Positions 18,898 through 27,733 of a stretch of DNA of 64,000 nucleotides are shown here, piece after piece (positions within the stretch are counted from its first letter, which is position 1; each line of letters begins with the position of its first letter). The DNA lies in NCBI RefSeq assembly GCF_003031405.1, contig NZ_CP020469.1:1302001-1366000 (forward strand). The letters run 5' to 3'. The stretch comes from Halomonas sp. 'Soap Lake #6'. Its GTDB lineage: Bacteria; Pseudomonadota; Gammaproteobacteria; Pseudomonadales; Halomonadaceae. The notes below the pieces were generated by a model that worked only from the letters and a program-made list of their open reading frames with translations, ran no database searches and was not told where the DNA came from. The translations under genes and the position numbers were made by a program.

Positions 18898-19275
18898 ATG
18901 ATTGTGGGTATTGGTTCTGATATTGCACGGGTTGAGCGCTTCGCACGTGCTGTCCAGCGCCACGGGCCTCGTTTTGCCGCGCGTATTTTAGGGCCTCAAG
19001 AGCAAGCGATATGGTGTCAGAAAGGTGAGCCGGTGGCCTATTTGGCTAAGCGTTTCGCCGCCAAAGAGGCTTTTGTGAAGGCTCTTGGGCTTGGTCTACG
19101 TAGTGGCATGCAGTGGGGTGATATACAAGTCGTTAATGATCCGTTGGGCAAACCAAGCCTAGCGCTAAGCGGTGAGGCGTTGCGCTTGTTTCAGGCAAGC
19201 GGCGCCTCGACGACTCATGTAACGCTTAGCGATGAGGCGGATTATGCCGTCGCGTTTGTTATTTTGGAGCGCTGA
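18898..19275 (+). CDS. acpS: Holo-[acyl-carrier-protein] synthase
   Basis: A 125-residue phosphopantetheinyl transferase that activates acyl carrier protein. Motifs G-I-G-S-D-I-A-R-V-E-R and L-A-K-R-F-A-A-K-E-A-F-V-K-A-L-G are intact, including the Asp and Glu that bind magnesium. It follows pdxJ by 23 bp as in E. coli and converges on the barA-type kinase gene with only 3 bp between stops. Confidence 0.96.
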   Translation: MIVGIGSDIARVERFARAVQRHGPRFAARILGPQEQAIWCQKGEPVAYLAKRFAAKEAFVKALGLGLRSGMQWGDIQVVNDPLGKPSLALSGEALRLFQASGASTTHVTLSDEADYAVAFVILER

Positions 19276-19278
19276 GAA

Positions 19279-21966
19279 TCATAGCGTATTGCGTTGTGAC
19301 TGCAAGCGCCCCATTGCCTCATATAGCTCATTAAGTAAGTCCTCAGCATGGCGCAAACCACTGGTGCGTAGACGTGTTTCCAGAGTTTCAACAAGCAAGG
19401 CCAGCTCAGGGGCGCCACAGTAACGGCTGGCGCCGTTCAAGCTATGCACCGAGTCCAGTAATGCCGTTAAATCCTGCTCAGCATGGGCGCTACGCATGTC
19501 CTGCTCGCTTTCCGCTAGGCTGTCGATGAGGCGCTTTAATTGCTCTCTTGCCAAGTGCTCTTTTCCTCCAGCCAGACGTGTGCCTAGTACTAGGTCGATA
19601 ACCTGCAGTTTGCCTGGCGGTGCGGTCGGCGCTGGAGGCAAAGGCTTGGTGTTAACGAGTTTTTGCTTGATGAGTGGGCTTGTGCCAAGGAAACGCTGCA
19701 AGAGTTGCTGTAGCTGCGCTTCGTCAATTGGTTTTATCAGTACGTCGTCAAGGCCTTCTGCCAGCCATTGCTGTCGTTCGCTGCTTAGGGCATGTGCCGT
19801 GACAGCAACAATCGGGCAGCGTGCCCAACTGTTATTTATACGACGAAGTGCCTTGGTGGTTTGAACACCATTCATCCCAGGCATGCGAATATCCATTAGC
19901 ACTAGGTCCGCTTGATACTGGCGAGCATACTCAATTGCTTCTTGGCCGCTGGCGGCGAGAGCAATAGTGATCTGCTCATTTTCAAGCATCGCCTTTAAAA
20001 GCTCACGGTTAGGTGAGTTGTCATCCACAATGAGAATGGTCAGCATGGATGAGGGGGAGGGGTGTGCTGGCGTATGGGCTGGCAGCGTTTGGCGAGGCTG
20101 TAATAACTGCTTGAGAGTGGTGACTAGCTGAGCACGGGTAAATGGTTTGCAAAGCATTTCACCGCCGTGGGGTAGCGGCCAGTGAGGTAAATCCAGGCTG
20201 GTGGTGTTAGCTAATATCAAGGTAGGGCAAGGCGCTTGTTCGATGATTGACTGCCAGTAAATCTTACGGTCACCGGTAAAATCCTCGCTTTCTAATCCCA
20301 GAATCAGTAACTCCTCGGCTTCTGCTTCGGTGAAGGTAACCGGTACGGCTCCCCAGCGCCCCAGAAGGTGCTCAAGTACGTGTCGAGTAGGTTGATGAGG
20401 CTCATGGATACGAACGGTTGGGTCGTCTAACGTGATTTCTGGTAGTCGTTCATCGGCCAGGTGTGCCAGCAAGGGGAGTGTAAAGGAGAATGTCGCACCG
20501 CAATTAAGTTCACTGCTGACGCTGATCTCCCCGCCCATGCGTTCAATCAATTGTCGGCAAATGGTTAAACCAAGGCCGCTGCCACCAAATTGTCGCGAAT
20601 GGCTAGGTTCTGCCTGGGAAAATGCGTTAAACAACTGCTGTTGCTGCTCTTCGCTTAAGCCTATGCCCGTGTCACTAACGCTGATATGCAGTACCACGTG
20701 CTGACCTTCCTGGTTGTCCAGCATTGCGCGGACAATCACCTCTCCCTTAGTGGTGAACTTGAGGGCATTACTAATTAGATTGCTGAGTACCTGATGGATA
20801 CGAAGAGGGTCGCCGCAAAGAGGCGTAGGCACGTCATCATAAACCATGGCGACCAAGTGAAGCCGTTTGCGTTGGGCTTCAGGTGCATGAAGGCCGACGA
20901 CTTCATCGACTAGCGCTACCATGTCGATTTCCACCTCTTCAAGGGTGAGCCTGTCAGCCTCAAGTTTCGAGAAATCGAGCACATCGTTAACCAGCATGAG
21001 CAGGTTATCGCATGCTCGGTGGACGTGTTCTAGCCACTCCTGTTGTCGGGTATCCAGTGTTGAACGCCCTAATAAGCGGCAAAAGCCAATAATGCCATTA
21101 AGCGGTGTGCGAATTTCATGGCTCATATTGGCCAGAAATTCCGATTTTACGGCGTTAGCGCGCAGTGCACTCCGGTGTGCAAGGTCCAGCTTGATATTCT
21201 GTTCTTCAATTGTCTCCATGGACTCTTGAAGCTCGCTGGTGGCTTGCTCGATTTGGTTCTGCAAATCGCGTTGAGCCTGCTGGAAGTGCTCTGCTAGGCT
21301 ATTAATGTGCATGGCGAGTTGATGAAGTTCGTTCGGCTTTGCCGCAGTTAAAAAGAGTCGATAATCACCACGGGAGAGACGATAAAGCGCCTGGTTAGCC
21401 TCCTCTATCGGGCGGGTAACGTAACGGCTAACTGCGTAAGCGAGCAAGAACAGTAGCAGTCCCAGTAACATGCCACCCAAACTTAAGCTGGCGATCTGCT
21501 TGTAGCGCTCTAGTGTGAGTGTTCGAGAATCTATTTCTGCTTCCAGCCAGCCGTTGCCCTCGCGGCTGGTGCTGTGGCTGGACAGCGTTGTTAAAGGGGC
21601 TTGCAGACGCCATACATCCTCTTCTTTGGTCACTGATGTGGTGTCCGGCGCATGTAAGCGAGGGGGAGGTGTCATAGAGCGCCCCAGCACTAAAAGGCGA
21701 TTACCCTGCTCATCGAATAGCGTCACCGAGCTTAAGCCTCGGTGTTCCAGGAGCTGCCGGGCAATATCTTCAAGTCGCTGTAAGTCGCCATCCGCCATGG
21801 CATCTCCCAGGCTAGGGGCAATCAGCTCCCCGGCGCTGATAAGGCGCTCTTTGAGTACCTCGCGGCCAGTCATATCACTTTGTGTCACCAATAAGATGGC
21901 CATCAAGGCATAGACCAGCAGCGGGAATCCTAGTAACGCAAACAGCAAGCGCGTGTTTAAAGACAT
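19279..21966 (-). CDS. barA: Hybrid sensor histidine kinase BarA / GacS
   Basis: An 895-residue tripartite sensor kinase that signals to UvrY/GacA and the Csr/Rsm small RNAs. Order: membrane helix (about 7-28), periplasmic sensor, second helix (about 160-180), HAMP, HisKA with the phospho-His at residue 283 in [10 protein letters not shown], HATPase with D-T-G-I-G-L and G-G-S-G-L-G-L, a receiver near 640-765 with D-D and [11 protein letters not shown], and a C-terminal HPt with H-S-L-N-G-A. Its place beside cysM-rlmD-relA matches gacS in pseudomonads. Confidence 0.93.
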   Translation of the reverse strand: MSLNTRLLFALLGFPLLVYALMAILLVTQSDMTGREVLKERLISAGELIAPSLGDAMADGDLQRLEDIARQLLEHRGLSSVTLFDEQGNRLLVLGRSMTPPPRLHAPDTTSVTKEEDVWRLQAPLTTLSSHSTSREGNGWLEAEIDSRTLTLERYKQIASLSLGGMLLGLLLFLLAYAVSRYVTRPIEEANQALYRLSRGDYRLFLTAAKPNELHQLAMHINSLAEHFQQAQRDLQNQIEQATSELQESMETIEEQNIKLDLAHRSALRANAVKSEFLANMSHEIRTPLNGIIGFCRLLGRSTLDTRQQEWLEHVHRACDNLLMLVNDVLDFSKLEADRLTLEEVEIDMVALVDEVVGLHAPEAQRKRLHLVAMVYDDVPTPLCGDPLRIHQVLSNLISNALKFTTKGEVIVRAMLDNQEGQHVVLHISVSDTGIGLSEEQQQQLFNAFSQAEPSHSRQFGGSGLGLTICRQLIERMGGEISVSSELNCGATFSFTLPLLAHLADERLPEITLDDPTVRIHEPHQPTRHVLEHLLGRWGAVPVTFTEAEAEELLILGLESEDFTGDRKIYWQSIIEQAPCPTLILANTTSLDLPHWPLPHGGEMLCKPFTRAQLVTTLKQLLQPRQTLPAHTPAHPSPSSMLTILIVDDNSPNRELLKAMLENEQITIALAASGQEAIEYARQYQADLVLMDIRMPGMNGVQTTKALRRINNSWARCPIVAVTAHALSSERQQWLAEGLDDVLIKPIDEAQLQQLLQRFLGTSPLIKQKLVNTKPLPPAPTAPPGKLQVIDLVLGTRLAGGKEHLAREQLKRLIDSLAESEQDMRSAHAEQDLTALLDSVHSLNGASRYCGAPELALLVETLETRLRTSGLRHAEDLLNELYEAMGRLQSQRNTL

Positions 21967-22057
21967 AAGAGAAGCTCGTTGATTCTATGAGGTTGCCTGT
22001 CCACTCACCGGCAGCACCGATATAATGCAGCATAACGGTTACGATAAGGAACGTACG

Positions 22058-22954
22058 ATGAATTATCCCACGTTAGAAGATGTGGTTGGCAACACGCCCT
22101 TGGTACGCTTAAAGCGAATTACCGCTGGCCGCAACAATACGCTACTTGCCAAGCTAGAAGGGAATAACCCCGCTGGGTCGGTCAAGGATCGCCCCGCACT
22201 CTCTATGCTGGGTGAGGCAGAGGCCCGTGGAGAAATCACGCCGGGTGACACTTTAATCGAAGCTACGTCTGGTAATACAGGGATCGCGCTGGCGATGGCC
22301 GCCGCTATAAAAGGTTACAACATGGTGCTGGTCATGCCTGAGAATGCCTCTGCTGAGCGGAAGCAAGCCATGGCTGCTTATGGTGCGACGCTTATTTCCG
22401 CCAGTAAGGAAGGGGGCATGGAGGAAGCGCGTGACATCGCTGATGCGATGATCGCCAGGGGGGAAGGTAAGCCATTAAACCAGTTTGCCAATCCGGATAA
22501 CCCACTGGCGCACTACCGTACAACCGGGCCTGAGGTTTGGCGTCAAACTGGTGGAGAAGTGACACATTTTGTAAGCTCCATGGGAACCACTGGCACCATT
22601 ATGGGGGTTTCTCGCTACCTCAAGGAGCAGAATGAGGCGATTCAAATTGTGGGCTTGCAACCCGCTGATGGTGCCAGTATCCCAGGCATTCGGCGTTGGC
22701 CTCAGGAGTATCTGCCGGCCATTTTTGAAGCGCCGCGGGTGGATGTGACACTGGATATAGGGCAGCAGGAAGCAGAGACTCACATGCGCCGCTTAGCTAG
22801 GGAAGAGGGTATTTTGGCAGGGGTTTCGTCTGGCGGAAGTTTGGCGGGGGCGCTACGTATTGCTGAACAAACGGAGAATGCGGTCATCGTGTTTATTGTC
22901 TGTGATCGTGGTGATCGCTACCTCTCAACAGGCCTATTTGCCCCGGAGATTTAA
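22058..22954 (+). CDS. cysM: Cysteine synthase B
   Basis: A 298-residue PLP enzyme converting O-acetylserine (or sulfocysteine route with thiosulfate) to cysteine. The PLP lysine lies in G-S-V-K-D-R-P, and the substrate loop T-S-G-N-T-G-I-A and the glycine-rich phosphate loop S-M-G-T-T-G-T are visible. The ATG at 22058 follows AAGGA by 7 nt and gives the family N-terminus; an ATG 11 codons upstream overlaps a perfect TATAAT (22021-22026) that is probably the promoter -10. rlmD begins at the next base after the stop. Confidence 0.95.
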   Translation: MNYPTLEDVVGNTPLVRLKRITAGRNNTLLAKLEGNNPAGSVKDRPALSMLGEAEARGEITPGDTLIEATSGNTGIALAMAAAIKGYNMVLVMPENASAERKQAMAAYGATLISASKEGGMEEARDIADAMIARGEGKPLNQFANPDNPLAHYRTTGPEVWRQTGGEVTHFVSSMGTTGTIMGVSRYLKEQNEAIQIVGLQPADGASIPGIRRWPQEYLPAIFEAPRVDVTLDIGQQEAETHMRRLAREEGILAGVSSGGSLAGALRIAEQTENAVIVFIVCDRGDRYLSTGLFAPEI

Positions 22955-24514
22955 ATGGCTATGTTGGGTAAGCGGCGGCCACCCCGCCCTGCATCCGGGA
23001 ACTCTGGATTGGCGCGTACGCCTAGCGGTAAGGCGCAGCAGCCGAAGAGTGCCACTAACAGGGATGCTACTGCCAACAGAGACGCTACCGCGCCGTTGGT
23101 CATTGAACGTTTAGCTCATGACGGGCGTGGTGTGGCCCATAACGCGGCGGGTAAAACGGTATTTGTTAGCCAGGCGCTGCCCGGTGAACACGTAGAGGTC
23201 GGTGTACACGTAACACGAAAACGTTTTGATGAAGCGCATATCAAAGCGTTGTTAACCTCCTCGTCGGTACGGGTAGCCCCGCCATGCCTTCATTTCAGCC
23301 AGTGTGGTGGCTGCGACCTGCAGCATCTTGAGGTTAGCGCCCAGCGCGCTCACAAGCGCGACGTAGTGAGCGAGCTAATGGCACGCCAGGGCATTGAGTT
23401 GGGCGCGATTACGGCCCTTAATGGCAGTCGTGAAAGCTATCGTCGTCGTGCACGGTTAGGGGTTAAAGTCGATGGCAATGGCAAGGTGTTGCTAGGGTTT
23501 CGTGCCCCTCACAGCCACCGTTTAGTAGACATCCAACAGTGCTATGTATTAGTGCCGGAGCTGCAGGCGCTTATTGCCCCTTTAAAGCAGCTATTAACGA
23601 GCCTGGAAGCGCCACGGCAGGTCGGCCATATTGAGCTTATTGCGACCGCAGATACCGTAGTGGTGCTCGTTCGTCAGTTAAAGGAGCACGTCCAGGATAG
23701 CGCACGTTGGCAGGCCTTTGCTAAGCAGCAGCACATCAGTTTAGGGGCCTGGTTAGGGCGTGAATCCCCAGTGCTGCACTGGTATGGTGCAACACCGCAG
23801 TTGATAGAGACGCTAACGTTCGCCGCACTAGGGCTTGGAAAAACAGGTCTTGGAAAAACAGGTCTTGGAAAAACAGGTCTTGAGCAAATAGATATTGAGC
23901 AAATAGGTCTTGAGCAAAACAGGGTGCAGGAAGCACGTGTTATGGCGGCTAGTTCTCATAAGGAGGCAGCCATAGCATTACAGTTTTCGCCGGGAGATTT
24001 TTTGCAGGTAAACGCCGAGGTCAACCAAAAAATGGTGGCTCAGGTGGTAGCATGGTTATCGCCTGGACATGGGCAGCCGGTAATGGATTTGTTCGCAGGG
24101 ATTGGCAATTTTAGCCTACCGTTAGCAGTGGCCGGTGCCAGAGTGCATGCTGTAGAGGGCAATCCAGCAATGGTTGAACGTATTGTTGCTAATGCTAGCC
24201 TTAATCAGCTTGACGTAAGTGCCCAGCAGGCGAATTTAAGCGATGCCAAGGTGGTCCAAGAGCTGCTAAGCAATCAGCAGATAGATGCGTTGGTGCTGGA
24301 TCCGCCACGCAGTGGGGCTGAAGCTATCTGCCAAGCTTTGGGCCGTCACAGGATTGCTAAAGTCGCCTATATTTCCTGTGATCCAGCAACACTTGCCCGA
24401 GATGCGGCACACCTTGTGCATGCGGGGTACTGCATCAAGCAAGTAGCAGTGGCGGATATGTTCCTGCACACTGCCCACATGGAAACGCTGATGCTGTTTG
24501 AATACGCGGGCTAG
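22955..24514 (+). CDS. rlmD: 23S rRNA m5U1939 methyltransferase with internal expansions
   Basis: A 519-residue RumA-type SAM methyltransferase, longer than E. coli RlmD (433). After a basic N-terminal extension comes a TRAM domain, the iron-sulfur cysteines C-L-H-F-S-Q-C-G-G-C-D-L-Q-H, and the methyltransferase domain with M-D-L-F-A-G-I-G-N-F-S-L-P, D-P-P-R-S-G-A and the catalytic Cys in Y-I-S-C-D-P-A-T-L. Two in-frame repeats account for extra length: a doubled N-R-D-A-T near residues 30-45 and a six-unit 5-residue array near residues 294-323. Promoterless junction with cysM suggests cotranscription. Confidence 0.95.
   Translation: MAMLGKRRPPRPASGNSGLARTPSGKAQQPKSATNRDATANRDATAPLVIERLAHDGRGVAHNAAGKTVFVSQALPGEHVEVGVHVTRKRFDEAHIKALLTSSSVRVAPPCLHFSQCGGCDLQHLEVSAQRAHKRDVVSELMARQGIELGAITALNGSRESYRRRARLGVKVDGNGKVLLGFRAPHSHRLVDIQQCYVLVPELQALIAPLKQLLTSLEAPRQVGHIELIATADTVVVLVRQLKEHVQDSARWQAFAKQQHISLGAWLGRESPVLHWYGATPQLIETLTFAALGLGKTGLGKTGLGKTGLEQIDIEQIGLEQNRVQEARVMAASSHKEAAIALQFSPGDFLQVNAEVNQKMVAQVVAWLSPGHGQPVMDLFAGIGNFSLPLAVAGARVHAVEGNPAMVERIVANASLNQLDVSAQQANLSDAKVVQELLSNQQIDALVLDPPRSGAEAICQALGRHRIAKVAYISCDPATLARDAAHLVHAGYCIKQVAVADMFLHTAHMETLMLFEYAG
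23834..23923 (+). repeat. Six 15-bp tandem repeats inside rlmD
   Basis: Units of 15 bp: three identical copies of CTTGGAAAAACAGGT followed by three diverged copies (CTTGAGCAAATAGAT type). They encode G-L-G-K-T three times and then L-E-Q-I/N variants. Unit length keeps the frame, and the array lies between the TRAM/iron-sulfur half and the Rossmann half of the protein. Confidence 0.9.
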
Positions 24515-24584
24515 TTTGCCCATTGCATCAAGCCTCGATGACATTTGCGTAGAGGTCGTCGCCCAGAAAGGATGAGTCATTGTC

Positions 24585-26861
24585 ATGGTGAAAGTGCGTG
24601 AAGACCAGCCGCTAACTGAAAGCGGTAAGGTGGACATACAACAGTGGTTAACGCGCCTTCAAGAGGATGTGCGTCTACCTGAACCTGAACGGTTACTGCA
24701 AGCGTGCTCGCTTGCTGATCAACTGGAGCAAGACGCGCCAAACTCTCACCGAGTATGGCTCTCGCCAGGTTCAAGTTTCCGCATGGGGCTTGAAATGGCG
24801 GATATACTCGCCGAACTCAAGCTGGACCAGCCCACCCTTGAGGCCGCCGTGCTCTACCGCGCAGTGCGCGAAGGTCTACTGAGTCTCGAGGCAGTAACCA
24901 AGTGCTTTGGGGACGAAGTTGCTACGCTCATTGATGGCGTTTTACAGATGGCCGCCATTAGCTATCCACTGGCACCAAACCACGGCATGAGCCAGCATAA
25001 CCAGCAGGAAAACCTGCGCAAAATGCTGGTGAATATGGTGGGGGATGTACGCGTTGCATTGATTAAAATTGCTGAGCGCACCTGCGCTCTACGCCAAGTG
25101 AAAGATGCCCCCCGAGACAAGTGTCTGCAAGTGGCCCGTGAAGTCGCTGATATCTATGCACCGCTTGCCCACCGCTTAGGTATTGGCCAAATTAAATGGG
25201 AGCTTGAAGACCTCTCATTTCGTTATCTGCATGAAGATGACTATAAAGCGATTGCCAAGTTACTGGCCGAAAAACGTTTGGATCGAGACCGCTATATCCA
25301 TGACGTTGTGGAAACGCTAAAAAGCCTGATGGAAGCCCAAAACATTCTGCGTTATGACGTGAGCGGTCGGGCCAAGCATATTTACTCCATTTGGCGCAAA
25401 ATGAAGCGCAAACGGATTGATTTCTCTCAGGTGCATGACGTGCGAGCGGTACGCATTCTGGTGCCGGAAGTGACCGACTGCTATACCGTGTTAGGGATAG
25501 TCCACTCCTGCTGGCATCATGTGCCCAACGAGTTTGATGACTACATCGCCAACCCCAAGAAAAATGGTTACCAATCGCTACACACCGCGGTGATGGGCCC
25601 GGACAATAAGGTGTTGGAGATTCAAATCCGTACCTTTGCCATGCACGATGAAGCAGAGTTGGGTGTCTGTGCCCACTGGCGCTACAAAGGTCACGATACC
25701 AACGCCAAAAGCCGTAGCTATGAAGAGAAAATTGCTTGGCTACGTCAAGTTCTGGAGTGGCAAGACGAGGTGGGTGGCTTTGGAGACCTGCGCGAAGGGC
25801 TTTCAAGCGATGTCGCTCCCGATCGCATCTACGTGTTTACGCCTGATGGCCACGTGATTGACTTACCGCGTATTGCTACACCGATTGATTTCGCCTACCG
25901 GGTACATACCGAGATTGGTCATCGCTGCCGTGGCGCCAAAGTTAATGGCCGTATTGTACCGCTTACTTACAAACTGAAGACTGGTCAGCAGATTGAGATA
26001 CTGACTGCTACAAAAGGCGGCCCCAGCCGCGATTGGCTCAACCCTAGCTTGGGTTATGTGCGGACTTCCCGCGCACGAGCCAAAATTCAAGCGTGGTTTA
26101 AATACCAAGCCAGGGATCAAAACCTGGATGAAGGGCGTGCTCTATTTGAGCGGGAAATGCGCCGCTTGGATGTTGAAGGGCTAGATCTTGTTCAGCTGGC
26201 CAAGGCTGTTAATTACCAAAATGCTGACGATATGTATGCGGCACTGGGCGCTGGCGATTTGCGTATTGGCCAGGTACTTCACCAGGCCCAGCAGCTATTT
26301 GGTGAGACCGATGATCAAGAGCAGCTAGACCGTCTGCTGGCCAAGCCGCGTCGTCAACCAAGCAAAGCAACCCAAAGTGATATTACGGTGCTTGGCGTTG
26401 GTAACCTGAAAACCAGTATGGCCAACTGCTGCTGCCCGGTGCCTGGTGAGCCCATCGTCGGATTTATTACTCAGGGACGGGGAGTCACAGTTCACCGCCA
26501 GGACTGCACCAACATTCTCCAATTGCGCATGGAAGAGCCACAGCGCATTATCGAGGTGGAGTGGGGTGAGCGCGCCCACACTCGCTATCCGGTCACTATC
26601 GAGATTCAAGCCTGGGACCGCTCAGGCCTGCTGCGTGATGTTACTGGGTTGCTAGGCAATGAAAAGGTCAACGTGCTGGCTGTGAATACCCTTACTGATA
26701 CCGATGAAGGTATTGCACGGCTGCGCATTACCCTGGAAGTGGATGGTTTGGAGTCCTTAGGGCGGTTATTCTCGCGTATTCAGCAGTTGCCAAATGTGAC
26801 TGAGGTGCGCCGTTTGCGTAATGCAGACCCAACCAAAAGCGCCCGCAAAGGAGGGGCTTAA
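24585..26861 (+). CDS. relA: GTP pyrophosphokinase RelA
   Basis: A 758-residue (p)ppGpp synthetase of the stringent response. The N-terminal hydrolase domain lacks the catalytic His-Asp pair (Y-R appears where HD would be), and the synthetase domain has E-F-D-D-Y-I-A-N-P-K, the EXDD signature of monofunctional RelA, plus G-Y-Q-S-L-H-T. TGS (about 400-465), zinc-finger C-C-C-P-V-P-G and a C-terminal ACT domain follow. The stop and the mazG start share one base, so mazG is coupled. Confidence 0.96.
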   Translation: MVKVREDQPLTESGKVDIQQWLTRLQEDVRLPEPERLLQACSLADQLEQDAPNSHRVWLSPGSSFRMGLEMADILAELKLDQPTLEAAVLYRAVREGLLSLEAVTKCFGDEVATLIDGVLQMAAISYPLAPNHGMSQHNQQENLRKMLVNMVGDVRVALIKIAERTCALRQVKDAPRDKCLQVAREVADIYAPLAHRLGIGQIKWELEDLSFRYLHEDDYKAIAKLLAEKRLDRDRYIHDVVETLKSLMEAQNILRYDVSGRAKHIYSIWRKMKRKRIDFSQVHDVRAVRILVPEVTDCYTVLGIVHSCWHHVPNEFDDYIANPKKNGYQSLHTAVMGPDNKVLEIQIRTFAMHDEAELGVCAHWRYKGHDTNAKSRSYEEKIAWLRQVLEWQDEVGGFGDLREGLSSDVAPDRIYVFTPDGHVIDLPRIATPIDFAYRVHTEIGHRCRGAKVNGRIVPLTYKLKTGQQIEILTATKGGPSRDWLNPSLGYVRTSRARAKIQAWFKYQARDQNLDEGRALFEREMRRLDVEGLDLVQLAKAVNYQNADDMYAALGAGDLRIGQVLHQAQQLFGETDDQEQLDRLLAKPRRQPSKATQSDITVLGVGNLKTSMANCCCPVPGEPIVGFITQGRGVTVHRQDCTNILQLRMEEPQRIIEVEWGERAHTRYPVTIEIQAWDRSGLLRDVTGLLGNEKVNVLAVNTLTDTDEGIARLRITLEVDGLESLGRLFSRIQQLPNVTEVRRLRNADPTKSARKGGA

Positions 26862-27697
26862 TGCGTCATAGCCTGGATGACTTGCTCACCTTAATGGCAG
26901 TGCTGCGTGATACTGATCAGGGCTGCCCGTGGGATATTAAACAGAGCTGGGACAGCATTGTGCCCCATACGATAGAAGAGGCCTATGAGGTGGCTGATGC
27001 CATTGAGCGGCGCGCTTTTGACGAGCTACCTGGTGAGTTAGGTGACCTGCTTTTCCAAGTGGTCTACTACGCTCAATTCGGCGCGGAGGAGCAGCGCTTC
27101 GACTTTAACGATATTGTCGATACGCTTACCGCCAAGATGCTGCGCCGTCATCCACATGTCTTTCCCGATGGCACATTAGATTCGCGGCGTCCGCCCGGCA
27201 TTAGCGCCAAAGATGTTCAAACCCAGCAGGTTAATACTCGCTGGGAGTCGCTCAAGGCCGATGAGCGCGCCGAACGGGCACTGCGTGCACCATCGATATT
27301 AGACGATGTGCCGCGCACGCTGCCCGCACTTAGCCGGGCGGCCAAGCTGTCTAAGCGGGTGGCCCGCGTCGGCTTTGATTGGCCGGATGCTGATGGTGTA
27401 CTGGCTAAGATCCGTGAAGAGCTAGGTGAAGTAGAAGAAGCCCTGGCAGCAGGCGACCTTCAGCATGCCCAAGAAGAAGTCGGCGACCTATTATTTGCGG
27501 TAACCAATTTAGCACGCACATTAGGGGCTGACCCTGAACAGTGCTTGCGCACGACTAATAGTAAATTTGAGCGCCGCTTTCGCTACGTTGAGCATGCGCT
27601 TGCCACGGCCGAGCGCCCGTTAAGTGAGGCCTCGCTGGATGAGATGGAAAGCCACTGGCAAGCCGCTAAAGCCCAAGAACAACATATAACTTCTTAA
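26861..27697 (+). CDS. mazG: Nucleoside triphosphate pyrophosphohydrolase MazG
   Basis: A 278-residue tandem-domain MazG that hydrolyses noncanonical NTPs and can lower (p)ppGpp signalling. Each half has the E-E-x-x-E/D-style metal site: C-P-W-D followed by E-E-A-Y-E-V-A-D-A and E-L-G-D-L-L-F-Q in the first, and E-E-L-G-E-V-E-E-A-L plus E-E-V-G-D-L-L-F-A in the second. It starts on the last base of relA (TAATG), the conserved relA-mazG pair. Confidence 0.94.
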   Translation: MRHSLDDLLTLMAVLRDTDQGCPWDIKQSWDSIVPHTIEEAYEVADAIERRAFDELPGELGDLLFQVVYYAQFGAEEQRFDFNDIVDTLTAKMLRRHPHVFPDGTLDSRRPPGISAKDVQTQQVNTRWESLKADERAERALRAPSILDDVPRTLPALSRAAKLSKRVARVGFDWPDADGVLAKIREELGEVEEALAAGDLQHAQEEVGDLLFAVTNLARTLGADPEQCLRTTNSKFERRFRYVEHALATAERPLSEASLDEMESHWQAAKAQEQHITS

Positions 27698-27733
27698 TAT
27701 ACATCAACGCGACCCCGCAAGGAGGCCATGCCA

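Noticed and set aside
25192..25806. 204-codon frame antisense to relA
   Set aside because: Low-complexity translation rich in Arg, Ser and Pro, opposite the conserved synthetase domain; a coding shadow.
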